This document shows positions 1 to 8,162 of a DNA stretch of 16,282 nt, piece after piece. The first letter of the stretch is position 1; each line of letters begins with the position of its first letter. The notes below the pieces were generated by a model, which saw only the letters and a list, made by a program, of their open reading frames with translations, made no database searches and had not been told where the DNA came from. Origin of the DNA: CALTSX01 sp051647685 (lineage in GTDB: Bacteria; Chlamydiota; Chlamydiia; Chlamydiales; CALTSX01); contig JBOFEG010000012.1 of assembly GCA_051647685.1 (NCBI GenBank), positions 1 through 16,282 of the forward strand, written 5' to 3'. Position numbers and translations under genes: made by a program.

Positions 1-12
1 GAAATTGTAATT

Positions 13-723
13 ATGTCTATAAATATTTTTAACCACCCTTACAAAGCTGATATAGATAGACAGCTTGAACCTTTAACTCGATCTCTACGTAACGGAGATA
101 CCATCACAGCTATTCATACTCCTATTGTTTTACCTTTGAATACCTCAAGCGAGATCGGTGGGTACGCTCGTTCTCTAGAGCTCCCTTTTGGTCCAAAATG
201 GATTGCCCTAAATTGCGAACGTTTCTCTAAAGAGACCTCATCTGTGCAAGAATTTATTCTAGCTCGTCAAGTGGCTTTATTTGATAAGCGTAGTAGGTAT
301 TTGCATCTTCCTATAGCCGTGGTAGCTGTTGCGATAGCAACTCTTGCCTCTAATATTTTGTTTCCTTTTTCTATTGTAGCTGCTGTAAGTATTCCAAGTA
401 TAGCAGCGCTAGCTGGTGCAGCTATTATAGCTAAAAGAGAACGAAACAATGAGTACTATGCGGATTTAATTGCTTTTCGTAATTGTGATTATCATGTTAA
501 ACAAAATATTTTGATACATCTTGAAAATAAAATAGAAGAAGAAGGTATTCATAGACGGCCATCTTTTATTAAAAATATTTTTTCCGGATATCCTTCTTCT
601 CAAGCAAGATATAATAGATTGTTTTGGGATTCACAAAATACAGATAATTTTAGAGGGTTTGTAAGAGATCGATTAGAAGCTAGACGTGTAGCTAGTGAAA
701 TAGAATTACAAGAGTTGTTTTAA
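13..723 (+). CDS. Membrane protein resembling an M48 metallopeptidase with a lost active site
   Basis: Encodes 236 residues. An amphipathic N-terminal half (1-95) is followed by two adjoining hydrophobic helices (about 97-117 and 118-140) and a soluble C-terminal part. The layout recalls M48 (HtpX/Ste24-like) peptidases: a helix where HExxH is expected, two membrane helices, then ExxAD. Here the ExxAD motif is intact (E147-YY-A150-D151), and a segment SGYPSSQARYNRL (191-203) resembles the family's 'HPS..eRI..L' tail. The HExxH position reads R85-Q-V-A-L89, so all three catalytic residues are absent. If the homology is right, the protein is a pseudoprotease, perhaps with a scaffolding role; this is inference. 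The family assignment rests on motif spacing only, and a chlamydial inclusion-membrane-like protein with a bilobed hydrophobic domain is the main alternative. The start is uncertain: no stop codon precedes the ATG within the 12 bases available, so the frame may extend upstream of the window. Confidence 0.6.
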   Translation: MSINIFNHPYKADIDRQLEPLTRSLRNGDTITAIHTPIVLPLNTSSEIGGYARSLELPFGPKWIALNCERFSKETSSVQEFILARQVALFDKRSRYLHLPIAVVAVAIATLASNILFPFSIVAAVSIPSIAALAGAAIIAKRERNNEYYADLIAFRNCDYHVKQNILIHLENKIEEEGIHRRPSFIKNIFSGYPSSQARYNRLFWDSQNTDNFRGFVRDRLEARRVASEIELQELF

Positions 724-758
724 GCTATACCAAAGAACACTCAATTTTTAAATAGCTT
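722..758. terminator. Possible shared hairpin between convergent genes
   Basis: Perfect 7-bp inverted repeat AAGCTAT (722-728) / ATAGCTT (752-758) with a 23-base loop, placed where the plus-strand gene ending at 723 meets truB ending at 741. Only 17 bases separate the two genes, so any terminator must overlap coding sequence. The stem is short and AT-rich and neither side has a clear T-run, so this is a weak candidate. Confidence 0.2.
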
Positions 759-1421
759 TATAGGATTATCGGGATAAAGATTTATTTCTGAAAAAGAGAA
801 GCAATCTGATAGAGAATATTTCCCACAGCGGGTGCGAATAAGTTCCTCAATATGAGCATAACACCCTAAGAGATTCCCTAGGTCGTTAGCTAAACTTCTA
901 ATGTAGGTGCCACTAGAGCAATGTATATGTAAATATAAGTGAGGATAGGAATAATTCTTGACGGAAACTTTTACCCACACGGGGACCGCATTTCGAGTTA
1001 CTGTAATTCCAGACCGAGCTAAAGAATAGAGACGTTTCCCTTTATACTTTTTTGCGGAAAACATAGGGGGGATTTGTAATATATCTCCTTGAAAAGATTT
1101 TAGGGCATCTAAAATCTCTTCTTCGGTAGGCTTATACATAGAAGTATGCGTCACTTTTCCCTCTACATCATAGGTATCAGTTGCAGATCCAAGGTATAAT
1201 GTAGCGATATATTCTTTATCGACTTTCATAAAGTTACCTTGAATTTTTGTATAATTTTTTCCTATAAGCAATACTAAAACTCCAGAAGCAATAGGATCCA
1301 AAGTACCACTATGTCCAATTTTTTGAACCTGTAATTTTTTTCTAAGTATAGGTATAATAGAAAATGAAGATCGTCCCTTAGGTTTTTCGATAGGGAGGAT
1401 CCCCTCTAGAGATGTAGTCAT
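741..1421 (-). CDS. truB: tRNA pseudouridine(55) synthase TruB
   Basis: Converts U55 in the T-loop of tRNAs to pseudouridine; a cytosolic stand-alone enzyme. The 226-residue product opens with the family's 'GILPIEKPKGRSS' segment (7-19) and carries the catalytic block KIGHSGTLDPIASGVL (34-49) with nucleophile Asp42. Further family features are DKEYIATLYLGSATDTYD and the tRNA-binding GTYIRSLANDLG near residues 171-182. It is shorter than the E. coli enzyme (about 314 residues) because it lacks most of the C-terminal PUA-like region; this fits the compact chlamydial form. It is the last gene of the rpsA-nusA-infB-rbfA-truB run. Its ATG overlaps the rbfA stop by four bases (ATGA, 1418-1421), which suggests translational coupling. 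In Chlamydia a ribF gene follows truB; here an unrelated convergent gene follows instead. Confidence 0.95.
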   Translation of the reverse strand: MTTSLEGILPIEKPKGRSSFSIIPILRKKLQVQKIGHSGTLDPIASGVLVLLIGKNYTKIQGNFMKVDKEYIATLYLGSATDTYDVEGKVTHTSMYKPTEEEILDALKSFQGDILQIPPMFSAKKYKGKRLYSLARSGITVTRNAVPVWVKVSVKNYSYPHLYLHIHCSSGTYIRSLANDLGNLLGCYAHIEELIRTRCGKYSLSDCFSFSEINLYPDNPIKLFKN

Positions 1422-1780
1422 GGACCCGGTGGCGATTCTCGGGTTTGAATATCTTTTAAGATAGAATCAATATGCATATGTTGATCAATGCTTTGATCTA
1501 ATTTAAAGTATAATTTCGGAAAATATCGGAGCACTACTTGTTTAGCAACTTGCATAGCAATATATCCAGCCGCAGATTGGAGAGCCTCCATTGTCTTTTG
1601 CTTTTCTTTATCATTGCCGAAAATACTGATATAGACTTTAGCTTGACGAAGGTCCTTAGAAGTATCGACAGAGATTACAGTAGTAAGCACTGAAATAGAT
1701 GGATTTTGGACATCTTGTTGAATAACAGTAGCGATTTCCTCTCTCAATAAAGAATTAATTTTTTTGATACGTCTTGTCAT
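1418..1780 (-). CDS. rbfA: Ribosome-binding factor A
   Basis: A small KH-fold factor that binds the 30S subunit and assists late maturation of the 16S rRNA 5' end. The 120-residue protein starts TRRIKKINSLLREEIATVIQ, the typical RbfA N-terminal helix, and continues with ISVLTTVISVDTSKDLRQAKVYISIFG and KLYFKLDQSIDQHMHIDSIL, both standard RbfA elements. Length is normal for the family. Nine bases separate it from the infB stop upstream on this strand, and its own stop overlaps the truB start, so it sits inside the translation operon. No clear anomalies were seen. Confidence 0.93.
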   Translation of the reverse strand: MTRRIKKINSLLREEIATVIQQDVQNPSISVLTTVISVDTSKDLRQAKVYISIFGNDKEKQKTMEALQSAAGYIAMQVAKQVVLRYFPKLYFKLDQSIDQHMHIDSILKDIQTRESPPGP

Positions 1781-1789
1781 AATAGATAT

Positions 1790-4114
1790 CTATAATGTTT
1801 GTTCGTGATAGATGATTTCATAACTTCTAATGACATCATCTGGCTTTACTGCAGAGAATCGAGAGAGTAATATACCACACTCAAGACCTTTAGTGACCTC
1901 TTTTACATCTTCTTGTGCCCGACGTAATGATGTAAGATCACCTTCCCAGATCTTTTCGTCATTTCGAAATAATCTAGCTCGATTAGATTTCTTGATACAA
2001 CCTTCCTTCACTTCACAACCAGCAATAATTCCAAGTTGTGAGGATTTAAAGATTGCTTTTACGAGAGCCATTCCAGTTTCTCGTTCTTCGGCAATCTTAT
2101 CGAGTTGTGCAGTCATAAGTTTCTTAACATCATCGATTAGATGATAAATGATATCGTGTGTTTTAATAGTCACTTTAGTTTGTTTTAATAACTGTTCTGC
2201 ATAACTCTCTACTCCTACATGGAAACCAATGATCGCTGCTTTTGATGCGTAAGCGAGTTGAATATCTGATTCAGAAATTTGTCCAACATCATGTGCAACA
2301 ATATGAAGAACAACTTTATCTGATGGGATCTTTTGTAGAGAATGTCTGACTGCTTCGAGTGAGCCTTGTGTATCAGCTTTTATAATAAGATAAAGCGATT
2401 TTTTTTCAGCTGTTTGTAAAGAATGTTCTAATAAGCCTTCTAGATTTTTTTTGCGAGTTTGCATAAGTTCGCGCTGCTTAAATCCGGCAAGTCGTTCTTC
2501 ACATAGTTTTCTCGCTTCTTTTTCACTCTTGACAACGATAAATTCACATCCAGCATCGGGTAGTCCCGATAATCCTGATATTCTAATAGAAGTCGAAGGG
2601 GGAGCTATTTTTACAGGTTGATTGTACTCATCCTGCATCATTTTAACTCTGCCATAGGTATGAGTAAAAACAAGTGCATCACCCAGGTGGAGAGATCCAT
2701 TTTGAACGAGAAGTGTTGCTGTGCTGCCATAGCCCTTATGTAATTCAGATTCAAGTACAGTTCCACGAGCGCGAATAGATGGATTAGCGCGCAGTTCTAG
2801 CATTTCAGCTTGTAACAAAATCATTTCGAGTAGCTCTTTAATACCTTCGCCAGTAATTGCAGAACAGTGAATTGCAATCGTAGATCCACCCCAAGCTTCT
2901 GGTAATAAATCTCTTTCCGAGAGTCCGCGATAGACGGCATCCGGATTAAAAGTAGGTTTATCACATTTATTAATAGCAACAATAATCGGAACATTTGCCG
3001 CTTTTGCTTTTTCTATAGCTTCTTCAGTTTGTGGCATAATTCCATCATCACCAGCAATTACCAAAATAATTATATCGGTTACATGGGCGCCTCTCTCTCT
3101 CATAGCAGTAAATGCTTCATGCCCTGGTGTGTCTAAGATTGTAATTTTTCCTTGGGGTAGACTAACTGAAAATGCCCCAATATGTTGAGTTATTGCTCCT
3201 GCTTCTTCCGAGGCTAAATTACTTGTTCGAATTTTATCAATCAAACTCGTTTTACCATGATCTACGTGACCCATAAAAGCGATGACAGGAGGCCTTGCAA
3301 TTACATGATCTTTAGGGGTATTTTTAATTTCTTCTTGAATAGTTTGATCAGTGATTTGTAATCTACGTTCTTCCGTTGTATCAATAGCTACTTGGCAATC
3401 AAATTCATGTCCCAAAAGTTGTACAATTGTATCATCCGTGAGATAGTCATTAATAGTTAAAACGATACCTTCTTTAAATAACTTTGTAATGACCTCAGAT
3501 GCTTTGACCTTTAATATAGCTGCAAAGTCCTTTAAAGGAATTGGTAATTTTATTTTAACTGATTTAGGTCTAACGATAACTTGTTCCTGAAGAACCACCT
3601 TAGATCGATAATGTCTTTTTTTCTTCCATACAACGTCATCTGATTCGCGAAGACCTAAACGATCTCTCGAATCAAAGGCTTTCATGGATTCAAATTTTTT
3701 CCCAGGTTTTAAATCTCGGTATTCCTGCGAAGGCATTTTTTTCTTTTCTTTGATTTCTACAGTATGGGCAGCTGCCTCTTGCGTTGTTTCTTTAGTAGAG
3801 GGAGCAATTTCTGGTTCAGAGAAAGTATTTTTAACTTCTGTTTTTGTAACAGAAGAGGGCATGGTTGATTCAGGCTGTGCTGAAGCGTCTCCTTGAGGGG
3901 CAGGAATTATAGGCTCAGGTATTTTAGTAGAAACCTCGGTAGATGGCACACTTATATCATCTCTTTTTTTGACTAAAGTGACTTTTCTCTTAATACCTTT
4001 AAGATCACTCTGTACAGGCGTGTTAGAGGATGTTGCTTGGTTTTTAACTCCTCTCAATTTTAGAGCTTGTGCGAGTTGTGCATTTTTTATGTTGAATTTT
4101 AAATTTTTAGCCAA
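1790..4114 (-). CDS. infB: Translation initiation factor IF-2
   Basis: A GTPase that places initiator fMet-tRNA on the 30S subunit and promotes subunit joining. Of 774 residues, the first ~165 form a low-complexity linker (rich in P, E, S, T and K) after a short KNLKFNIKNAQ start also seen in chlamydial IF-2. An IF2_N-like segment lies around 185-245. The G domain follows, with G1 GHVDHGKT (282-289), G3 DTPGH (328-332) and G4 NKCD (382-385), then domains II to IV to the C-terminus. The start is a TTG at 4112-4114 that overlaps the nusA stop by eight bases (TTGGCTAA). It is backed by an excellent Shine-Dalgarno sequence nine bases upstream and by the conserved N-terminal segment. The linker is shorter than in Chlamydia trachomatis IF-2, which is nearer 890 residues as I recall. 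Identity is certain. Confidence 0.97.
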   Translation of the reverse strand: MAKNLKFNIKNAQLAQALKLRGVKNQATSSNTPVQSDLKGIKRKVTLVKKRDDISVPSTEVSTKIPEPIIPAPQGDASAQPESTMPSSVTKTEVKNTFSEPEIAPSTKETTQEAAAHTVEIKEKKKMPSQEYRDLKPGKKFESMKAFDSRDRLGLRESDDVVWKKKRHYRSKVVLQEQVIVRPKSVKIKLPIPLKDFAAILKVKASEVITKLFKEGIVLTINDYLTDDTIVQLLGHEFDCQVAIDTTEERRLQITDQTIQEEIKNTPKDHVIARPPVIAFMGHVDHGKTSLIDKIRTSNLASEEAGAITQHIGAFSVSLPQGKITILDTPGHEAFTAMRERGAHVTDIIILVIAGDDGIMPQTEEAIEKAKAANVPIIVAINKCDKPTFNPDAVYRGLSERDLLPEAWGGSTIAIHCSAITGEGIKELLEMILLQAEMLELRANPSIRARGTVLESELHKGYGSTATLLVQNGSLHLGDALVFTHTYGRVKMMQDEYNQPVKIAPPSTSIRISGLSGLPDAGCEFIVVKSEKEARKLCEERLAGFKQRELMQTRKKNLEGLLEHSLQTAEKKSLYLIIKADTQGSLEAVRHSLQKIPSDKVVLHIVAHDVGQISESDIQLAYASKAAIIGFHVGVESYAEQLLKQTKVTIKTHDIIYHLIDDVKKLMTAQLDKIAEERETGMALVKAIFKSSQLGIIAGCEVKEGCIKKSNRARLFRNDEKIWEGDLTSLRRAQEDVKEVTKGLECGILLSRFSAVKPDDVIRSYEIIYHEQTL

Positions 4115-5390
4115 TTAATTTAGTCCTTCCTTTTCTAATCTTTTCTAAAAGGGCTTCTACAGTTTCAATACTAATGCTAGCAGCATCCGCTATATCTTTA
4201 GGATTAGCGGCTAAGATACTTCTTTTGGTGATAAAACCAGCGGAGTGTAATGTATCAATAACAAATTGATTGTAACCTTCCTCTGAAGTGAGCGGCTCAT
4301 CTAGACTTGGGTCAGTAGATAATGAAAACTCTCTACGTTCAACAACAAGTTCTTTTTGATAATCACTGAGGCGACGAACATCAAGATCTTTTCCCACCAT
4401 ACTTCCAATTAAACGGATATTAAACCCTTTTTTTCCAAGTACAGCAGGATAGCTCTCATCATCTACTACAATGGAAATTGTATTATCTTCCTCATCCATT
4501 TTATATTTCTTAATTTGAATAGGAGAGAGTGCATTTGCAAGTAAAGTCATCGTATCTGCTGCATAGGGAATAATATCAATTTTTTCTCCATGAAGTTCAC
4601 GGATAATATTTTTAATCCGCGTTCCTCGAACTCCTACGCATGCTCCCACTGGATCGACTTTCGGATCTTCTGAAATTAGGGTAAGTTTAGTGCGATACCC
4701 AGCTTCTCTCACAATTTTTTTAATTACAATAGTTCCATCAGCAAGTTCTGGCACTTCATTTTTAAATAACTCTGCAACAAATTCTGGATGAGTGCGGGAA
4801 AGAATTACTTCTGCTCCACCATTTTCTGTATCACGAACTTCATATAATAAGGCAGAAACCCGATCGCCAATATGGTATTTTTCAACAGGGCTGTAGAATC
4901 GGAAAGGCATAACCGCTTCTACTTTTCCGAGATCAATAATTACGGCGCCATCCTTACGGATTTTTTTGACTGGGCCAGAAACAATTTCATTAACACGATG
5001 GCGATATTCTTCAAAGATTACAGTTCGCTCTGCGCCGAGTAATCTTTGAGTCATTACTTGTCTTGCAGTTTGCACAGCGATTCGACTCAGCTCTTCGGGT
5101 GAAGTTACAATACAAATATAATCACCTATTTGACAGTCTGGAACGAGTGTTTGTGCTTCTTCAAAAGAAATTTCTTCCTCGGGATAATCTACCTTTTCTA
5201 CTACTTCTTTTTCTGTAGAGACCTCAATTTCTCCGGTCTTCGGATCGACTTGAACAGAGACGTGCGCAGTTTCTTTGCTTTTATGGATTGCAGCCACTAA
5301 GCTCTCCTCAATAGCACTGACAATTACGCCTCTTTTAATCCCTTTTTCACGTTCGAGATATTCAAAGAATGCGACTAAATTTTTGTTCAT
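4107..5390 (-). CDS. nusA: Transcription termination/antitermination factor NusA
   Basis: Binds RNA polymerase and nascent RNA, modulating pausing, termination and rRNA antitermination. The 427-residue product has an N-terminal polymerase-binding domain (1 to about 130), an S1 domain (about 135-200), a first KH domain with GVRGTRIKNI (253-262) and a second KH domain with GKKGFNIRL (319-327). The last ~50 residues look like a short helix-hairpin-helix tail (DIADAASISIETVEALLEKI). The acidic repeats of the E. coli protein are absent; length fits the chlamydial form. The ATG is at 5388-5390 with GGA eight bases before it on this strand. The gene lies between rpsA (37-base gap) and infB (eight-base overlap). 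Confidence 0.96.
   Translation of the reverse strand: MNKNLVAFFEYLEREKGIKRGVIVSAIEESLVAAIHKSKETAHVSVQVDPKTGEIEVSTEKEVVEKVDYPEEEISFEEAQTLVPDCQIGDYICIVTSPEELSRIAVQTARQVMTQRLLGAERTVIFEEYRHRVNEIVSGPVKKIRKDGAVIIDLGKVEAVMPFRFYSPVEKYHIGDRVSALLYEVRDTENGGAEVILSRTHPEFVAELFKNEVPELADGTIVIKKIVREAGYRTKLTLISEDPKVDPVGACVGVRGTRIKNIIRELHGEKIDIIPYAADTMTLLANALSPIQIKKYKMDEEDNTISIVVDDESYPAVLGKKGFNIRLIGSMVGKDLDVRRLSDYQKELVVERREFSLSTDPSLDEPLTSEEGYNQFVIDTLHSAGFITKRSILAANPKDIADAASISIETVEALLEKIRKGRTKLIG
4124..4131 (-). promoter_or_regulatory. Strong Shine-Dalgarno for infB inside the nusA coding end
   Basis: On the minus strand this reads AGGAAGGA, nine bases before the TTG start of infB. It lies within the last codons of nusA. 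It decides the non-ATG start of infB and suggests coupling of IF-2 translation to NusA translation. Confidence 0.7.
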
Positions 5391-5427
5391 TTTTTATTCC
5401 TAAATTGAAAAAATCTGAATCGTTGGG

Positions 5428-7134
5428 TTAATTATTTTCCTTATTACGACCAACTGGAATATCGTCATGGTTATATTGATTTCTCTCTATTAAAAAATCT
5501 TTAATAGATAGCGATATACGTTTTAATTCAGGGTCAATATTAATAATTTTTGCCTTGACTCTATCACCAACAGCAATGATGTCCTCTACTGTTTCAAAAA
5601 CTTGATCAGAGAGTTCAGAGACATGCACGAATCCTTGAATTCCGTTATCGAGTTCAATGAAGGCACCAAATGCAGCGATTTGTATAACTGTACCGGTAAC
5701 AATGCTTCCTGTAGGCATTGTTTTTTCAATAGTTTTCCAAGGATTTTCCGTTAATTGTTTTACACCTAAGGTAATCTTCTTACTTGCCACATCTACTGAG
5801 AGGACAATAGCTTCTACTTCATCACCCTTTTTTAACACTTCAGAGGGATGAGATACTTTTTTGATCCAGCTGAGGTCGGATATATGAATTAATCCATCAA
5901 TTCCCGGCTCAAGTCCTACAAAAGCGCCATAATTCGTTAAATTGTGAATTTTAGCATGCACTACACTCCCAATAGGGTACTTAGCTTCAGCTTGTTCCCA
6001 AGGATTATTTTTTAACTGTTTCATGCTTAAGGAAATCTTTCCTTCGTCTTTCTGTATAGAGATGATAACAGCTTCTACCATATCTCCTTTGCTAATAACT
6101 TCACTTGGATCCGTAATAGTTTTAACCCAAGACATTTCTGAGATATGAATAAGTCCTTCAATTCCTGGTTCAATTTCTAAAAAAGCTCCATAGGGAACTA
6201 AATTTACAATTCTACCTTTAATTAGAGTGCCAAGGGGATATTTCTTTTCAATACCTGACCATGGATTTTTTTCTTTTTGCTTCAGTCCAAGGCCGACTCG
6301 TCCTTTTTCTTTGTCAATATGCAGAATCATCACTTCTAATTCGTCTCCAAGCTGTACCATTTCTGATGGGTGGCTAACTCGTTTCCATGCCATATCAATT
6401 AAGTGGAGTAGTCCATCAATTCCCTGAAGATCCATAAAGGCTCCGAATGCAGTGATATTTTTTACAACACCCTTGCGAATTTCTCCGACTTGAATATTTT
6501 CTAAAATTTCTGCTTTTTTAAGAATTCGTTCTTCTTCTAAGAGTTCTCTACGAGAGACAACAACATTTTTTCTTTCTACGTTGATTTTAAGAATTTTGAA
6601 ATCAAAATCTTTTCCTAAATAATCGTCGATATTCTTAATTCTTCTATTATCGATTTGAGAGCAGGGAAGAAAAGCTTCCATTCCGATATCTACCATTAAA
6701 CCACCCTTCACCTTGCGCATCACTCTACCATGAACAATAGATCCCTCTTCTTGATGAGTTGCAATATATTCCCATTGTCTTTGACGTCTAGCTTTGTCTC
6801 TTGAAAGGACAATTTGACCATCATTGCCTTCTGCTTGGTCTAACAACACTTCAATTTCTTTTCCGAGAATAATTTCACTGGTATCAGAAAACTCGCTAGT
6901 TGGGATAAGACCTTCTGACTTGAGTCCTACATCGACAACGACAAAATCTTTTGTGATTTCAACAATTCTGCCCTTTAAAATTTGACCGATATTCATCAAA
7001 GAAACGGCACCTTCATTAGCAGAAGACTCTTTTTGATCTAGTAAGCTTTTAAAAAGCGTAGCATCGTTTTTATTAAAATCAACATCGTCAATAACTTTGC
7101 TAGAATTATCAATATCTATAAATGGTCTGGGCAT
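5428..7134 (-). CDS. rpsA: 30S ribosomal protein S1
   Basis: The mRNA-binding ribosomal protein that helps recruit and unfold messages on the 30S subunit. Six S1 (OB-fold) repeats are visible in 568 residues, at about 49-114, 130-196, 216-285, 301-372, 388-459 and 475-545. Repeats 3 to 6 show the usual GAF-(M/L/V/I)-x-(L/I)-x-x-GI-x-G core with an (I/V)S-type end, and repeats 1 and 2 are the divergent ribosome-binding kind. First gene of the five-gene minus-strand operon; an AGGAG (7146-7150 on the reverse strand) lies 11 bases before the ATG, and a promoter candidate lies about 85 bases upstream. Length equals chlamydial S1. Nothing is missing. Confidence 0.97.
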   Translation of the reverse strand: MPRPFIDIDNSSKVIDDVDFNKNDATLFKSLLDQKESSANEGAVSLMNIGQILKGRIVEITKDFVVVDVGLKSEGLIPTSEFSDTSEIILGKEIEVLLDQAEGNDGQIVLSRDKARRQRQWEYIATHQEEGSIVHGRVMRKVKGGLMVDIGMEAFLPCSQIDNRRIKNIDDYLGKDFDFKILKINVERKNVVVSRRELLEEERILKKAEILENIQVGEIRKGVVKNITAFGAFMDLQGIDGLLHLIDMAWKRVSHPSEMVQLGDELEVMILHIDKEKGRVGLGLKQKEKNPWSGIEKKYPLGTLIKGRIVNLVPYGAFLEIEPGIEGLIHISEMSWVKTITDPSEVISKGDMVEAVIISIQKDEGKISLSMKQLKNNPWEQAEAKYPIGSVVHAKIHNLTNYGAFVGLEPGIDGLIHISDLSWIKKVSHPSEVLKKGDEVEAIVLSVDVASKKITLGVKQLTENPWKTIEKTMPTGSIVTGTVIQIAAFGAFIELDNGIQGFVHVSELSDQVFETVEDIIAVGDRVKAKIINIDPELKRISLSIKDFLIERNQYNHDDIPVGRNKENN

Positions 7135-7202
7135 TGTTCTGGGTTCTCCTACATTTTTTGAACTTATTTGATATAGAGAATATAAAAATATTACTCTACC
7201 TA

Positions 7203-7216
7203 TCCCTTTTAAGGGA
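7203..7216. promoter_or_regulatory. Short dyad at the predicted rpsA transcription start
   Basis: Inverted repeat TCCCTT-TT-AAGGGA. It lies just downstream of the minus-strand -10 candidate at 7219-7224 and would span the start point (about 7212). It could be an operator or a leader hairpin; function is inferred from position only. Confidence 0.3.
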
Positions 7217-7218
7217 AA

Positions 7219-7247
7219 AGATTAACAGACGATTTTGAAAAAAGCAA
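7219..7247 (-). promoter_or_regulatory. Promoter candidate for the rpsA-nusA-infB-rbfA-truB operon
   Basis: On the minus strand a -35-like TTGCTT (7242-7247) is followed after 17 bases by a -10-like TAATCT (7219-7224), a good sigma70/sigma66 match with ideal spacing. It predicts a leader of roughly 75-80 bases before the rpsA ATG. It sits in the 246-bp divergent spacer shared with lysC. Confidence 0.5.
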
Positions 7248-7380
7248 TATAAATACGCGAAACGAAGTAGGATCTGGATTAAAATAAATCATTGTATTCT
7301 ATTAAAAAAAACTTTCTTTATAGAAAATTTAAAAATCAATTAAGATTCCCTTTACTTGTATATTCTTATCAAATTTTTAT

Positions 7381-8151
7381 ATGGCCACAGTTGTAATCAA
7401 ATTTGGAGGAGCTTCTGTTAGCGATCTATCGCAATTTCATCAAGTGTCCAATATTATTATAAAAAAACGCCAAGAGTATAGCCGCGTCGTCGTAGTTATC
7501 AGCGCAATGGCGAATATGACAGACGAATTATTAGCCTTAGCGAAAGCAGTGCATCCGAATCCACCTGCAAGAGAGCTCGATATGCTTTTATCGGTGGGAG
7601 AGAGAGTAAGTATGTCATTACTTGCTATGACTCTTGCAAAAAAAAATTTTACTGCAGTTAGTTTTACAGGAAGTCAGTGCGGAATTATTACAAATGAAGA
7701 ACATACCGATGCAAAAATTATTTCTGTAGTCCCTTCGAGAGTTACGAAATCTTTAGCTGAGGATAAAATTGTAATTGTTGCCGGATTTCAGGGGGTAAGT
7801 AGAGCCGGTGAGATTACCACTCTTGGCCGTGGAGGCACAGATACTACAGCTGTTGCGCTCGCGATTGCTCTTCGAGCCGATGTAGAATTTTATAAAGATG
7901 TATTGGGTATATATAGTTCGGATCCTAAACAAGATTCGACAGCTACTCTATTTTCTCAATTAAATTATATAGATGCGCTAGAAATTATAGAAAAGACGGA
8001 GACACAGGTTCTCCATCCCAGAGCTATACGATTGGCTGAAAAAAATCAATTGCCTCTCCGAGTCACTTCTTTTCAAAAAGATAGCATGGGAACTCTAATC
8101 ACAACAAATAATTGTAGAGAAAATGCGATGGTTTTTGAACTGCCGAACTGA
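7381..8151 (+). CDS. lysC: Aspartate kinase, catalytic domain only
   Basis: Phosphorylates L-aspartate with ATP, the first step toward diaminopimelate (peptidoglycan), lysine, threonine and methionine. The 256-residue product shows the amino-acid-kinase motifs in order: KFGGASV (7-13), SVGERVSMSLL (71-81), GRGGTDTTAVALA (149-161), YKDVLGIYSSDPK (171-183) and QVLHPRAIRLAEK (209-221). It stops at the end of the catalytic domain, whereas usual LysC proteins run past 400 residues with two ACT domains that sense lysine or threonine. The stop is clean and another gene starts 11 bases later, so this looks like a true single-domain enzyme rather than a sequencing break. Loss of ACT domains implies loss of the usual allosteric feedback (inference). 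There is no clear Shine-Dalgarno before the ATG and no convincing promoter; the upstream 60 bases are very AT-rich. The symbol lysC follows chlamydial usage. Confidence 0.9.
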   Translation: MATVVIKFGGASVSDLSQFHQVSNIIIKKRQEYSRVVVVISAMANMTDELLALAKAVHPNPPARELDMLLSVGERVSMSLLAMTLAKKNFTAVSFTGSQCGIITNEEHTDAKIISVVPSRVTKSLAEDKIVIVAGFQGVSRAGEITTLGRGGTDTTAVALAIALRADVEFYKDVLGIYSSDPKQDSTATLFSQLNYIDALEIIEKTETQVLHPRAIRLAEKNQLPLRVTSFQKDSMGTLITTNNCRENAMVFELPN

Positions 8152-8162
8152 AAGAATGAGCT

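Noticed and set aside
1830..2144. Open frame on the plus strand opposite infB
   Set aside because: It lies wholly within the conserved IF-2 coding region on the other strand and its translation resembles no family; it is a shadow frame.
7292..7324. Possible plus-strand promoter for lysC (TTGTAT ... TATAGA)
   Set aside because: The spacer is 21 bases (19 for the shifted TTTATA box), too long, and similar AT-rich matches are everywhere in this spacer.
7135..7380. Riboswitch (lysine type) upstream of the aspartokinase gene
   Set aside because: Only 246 bases of very AT-rich sequence with no GC-rich helices or recognisable conserved core; no support.
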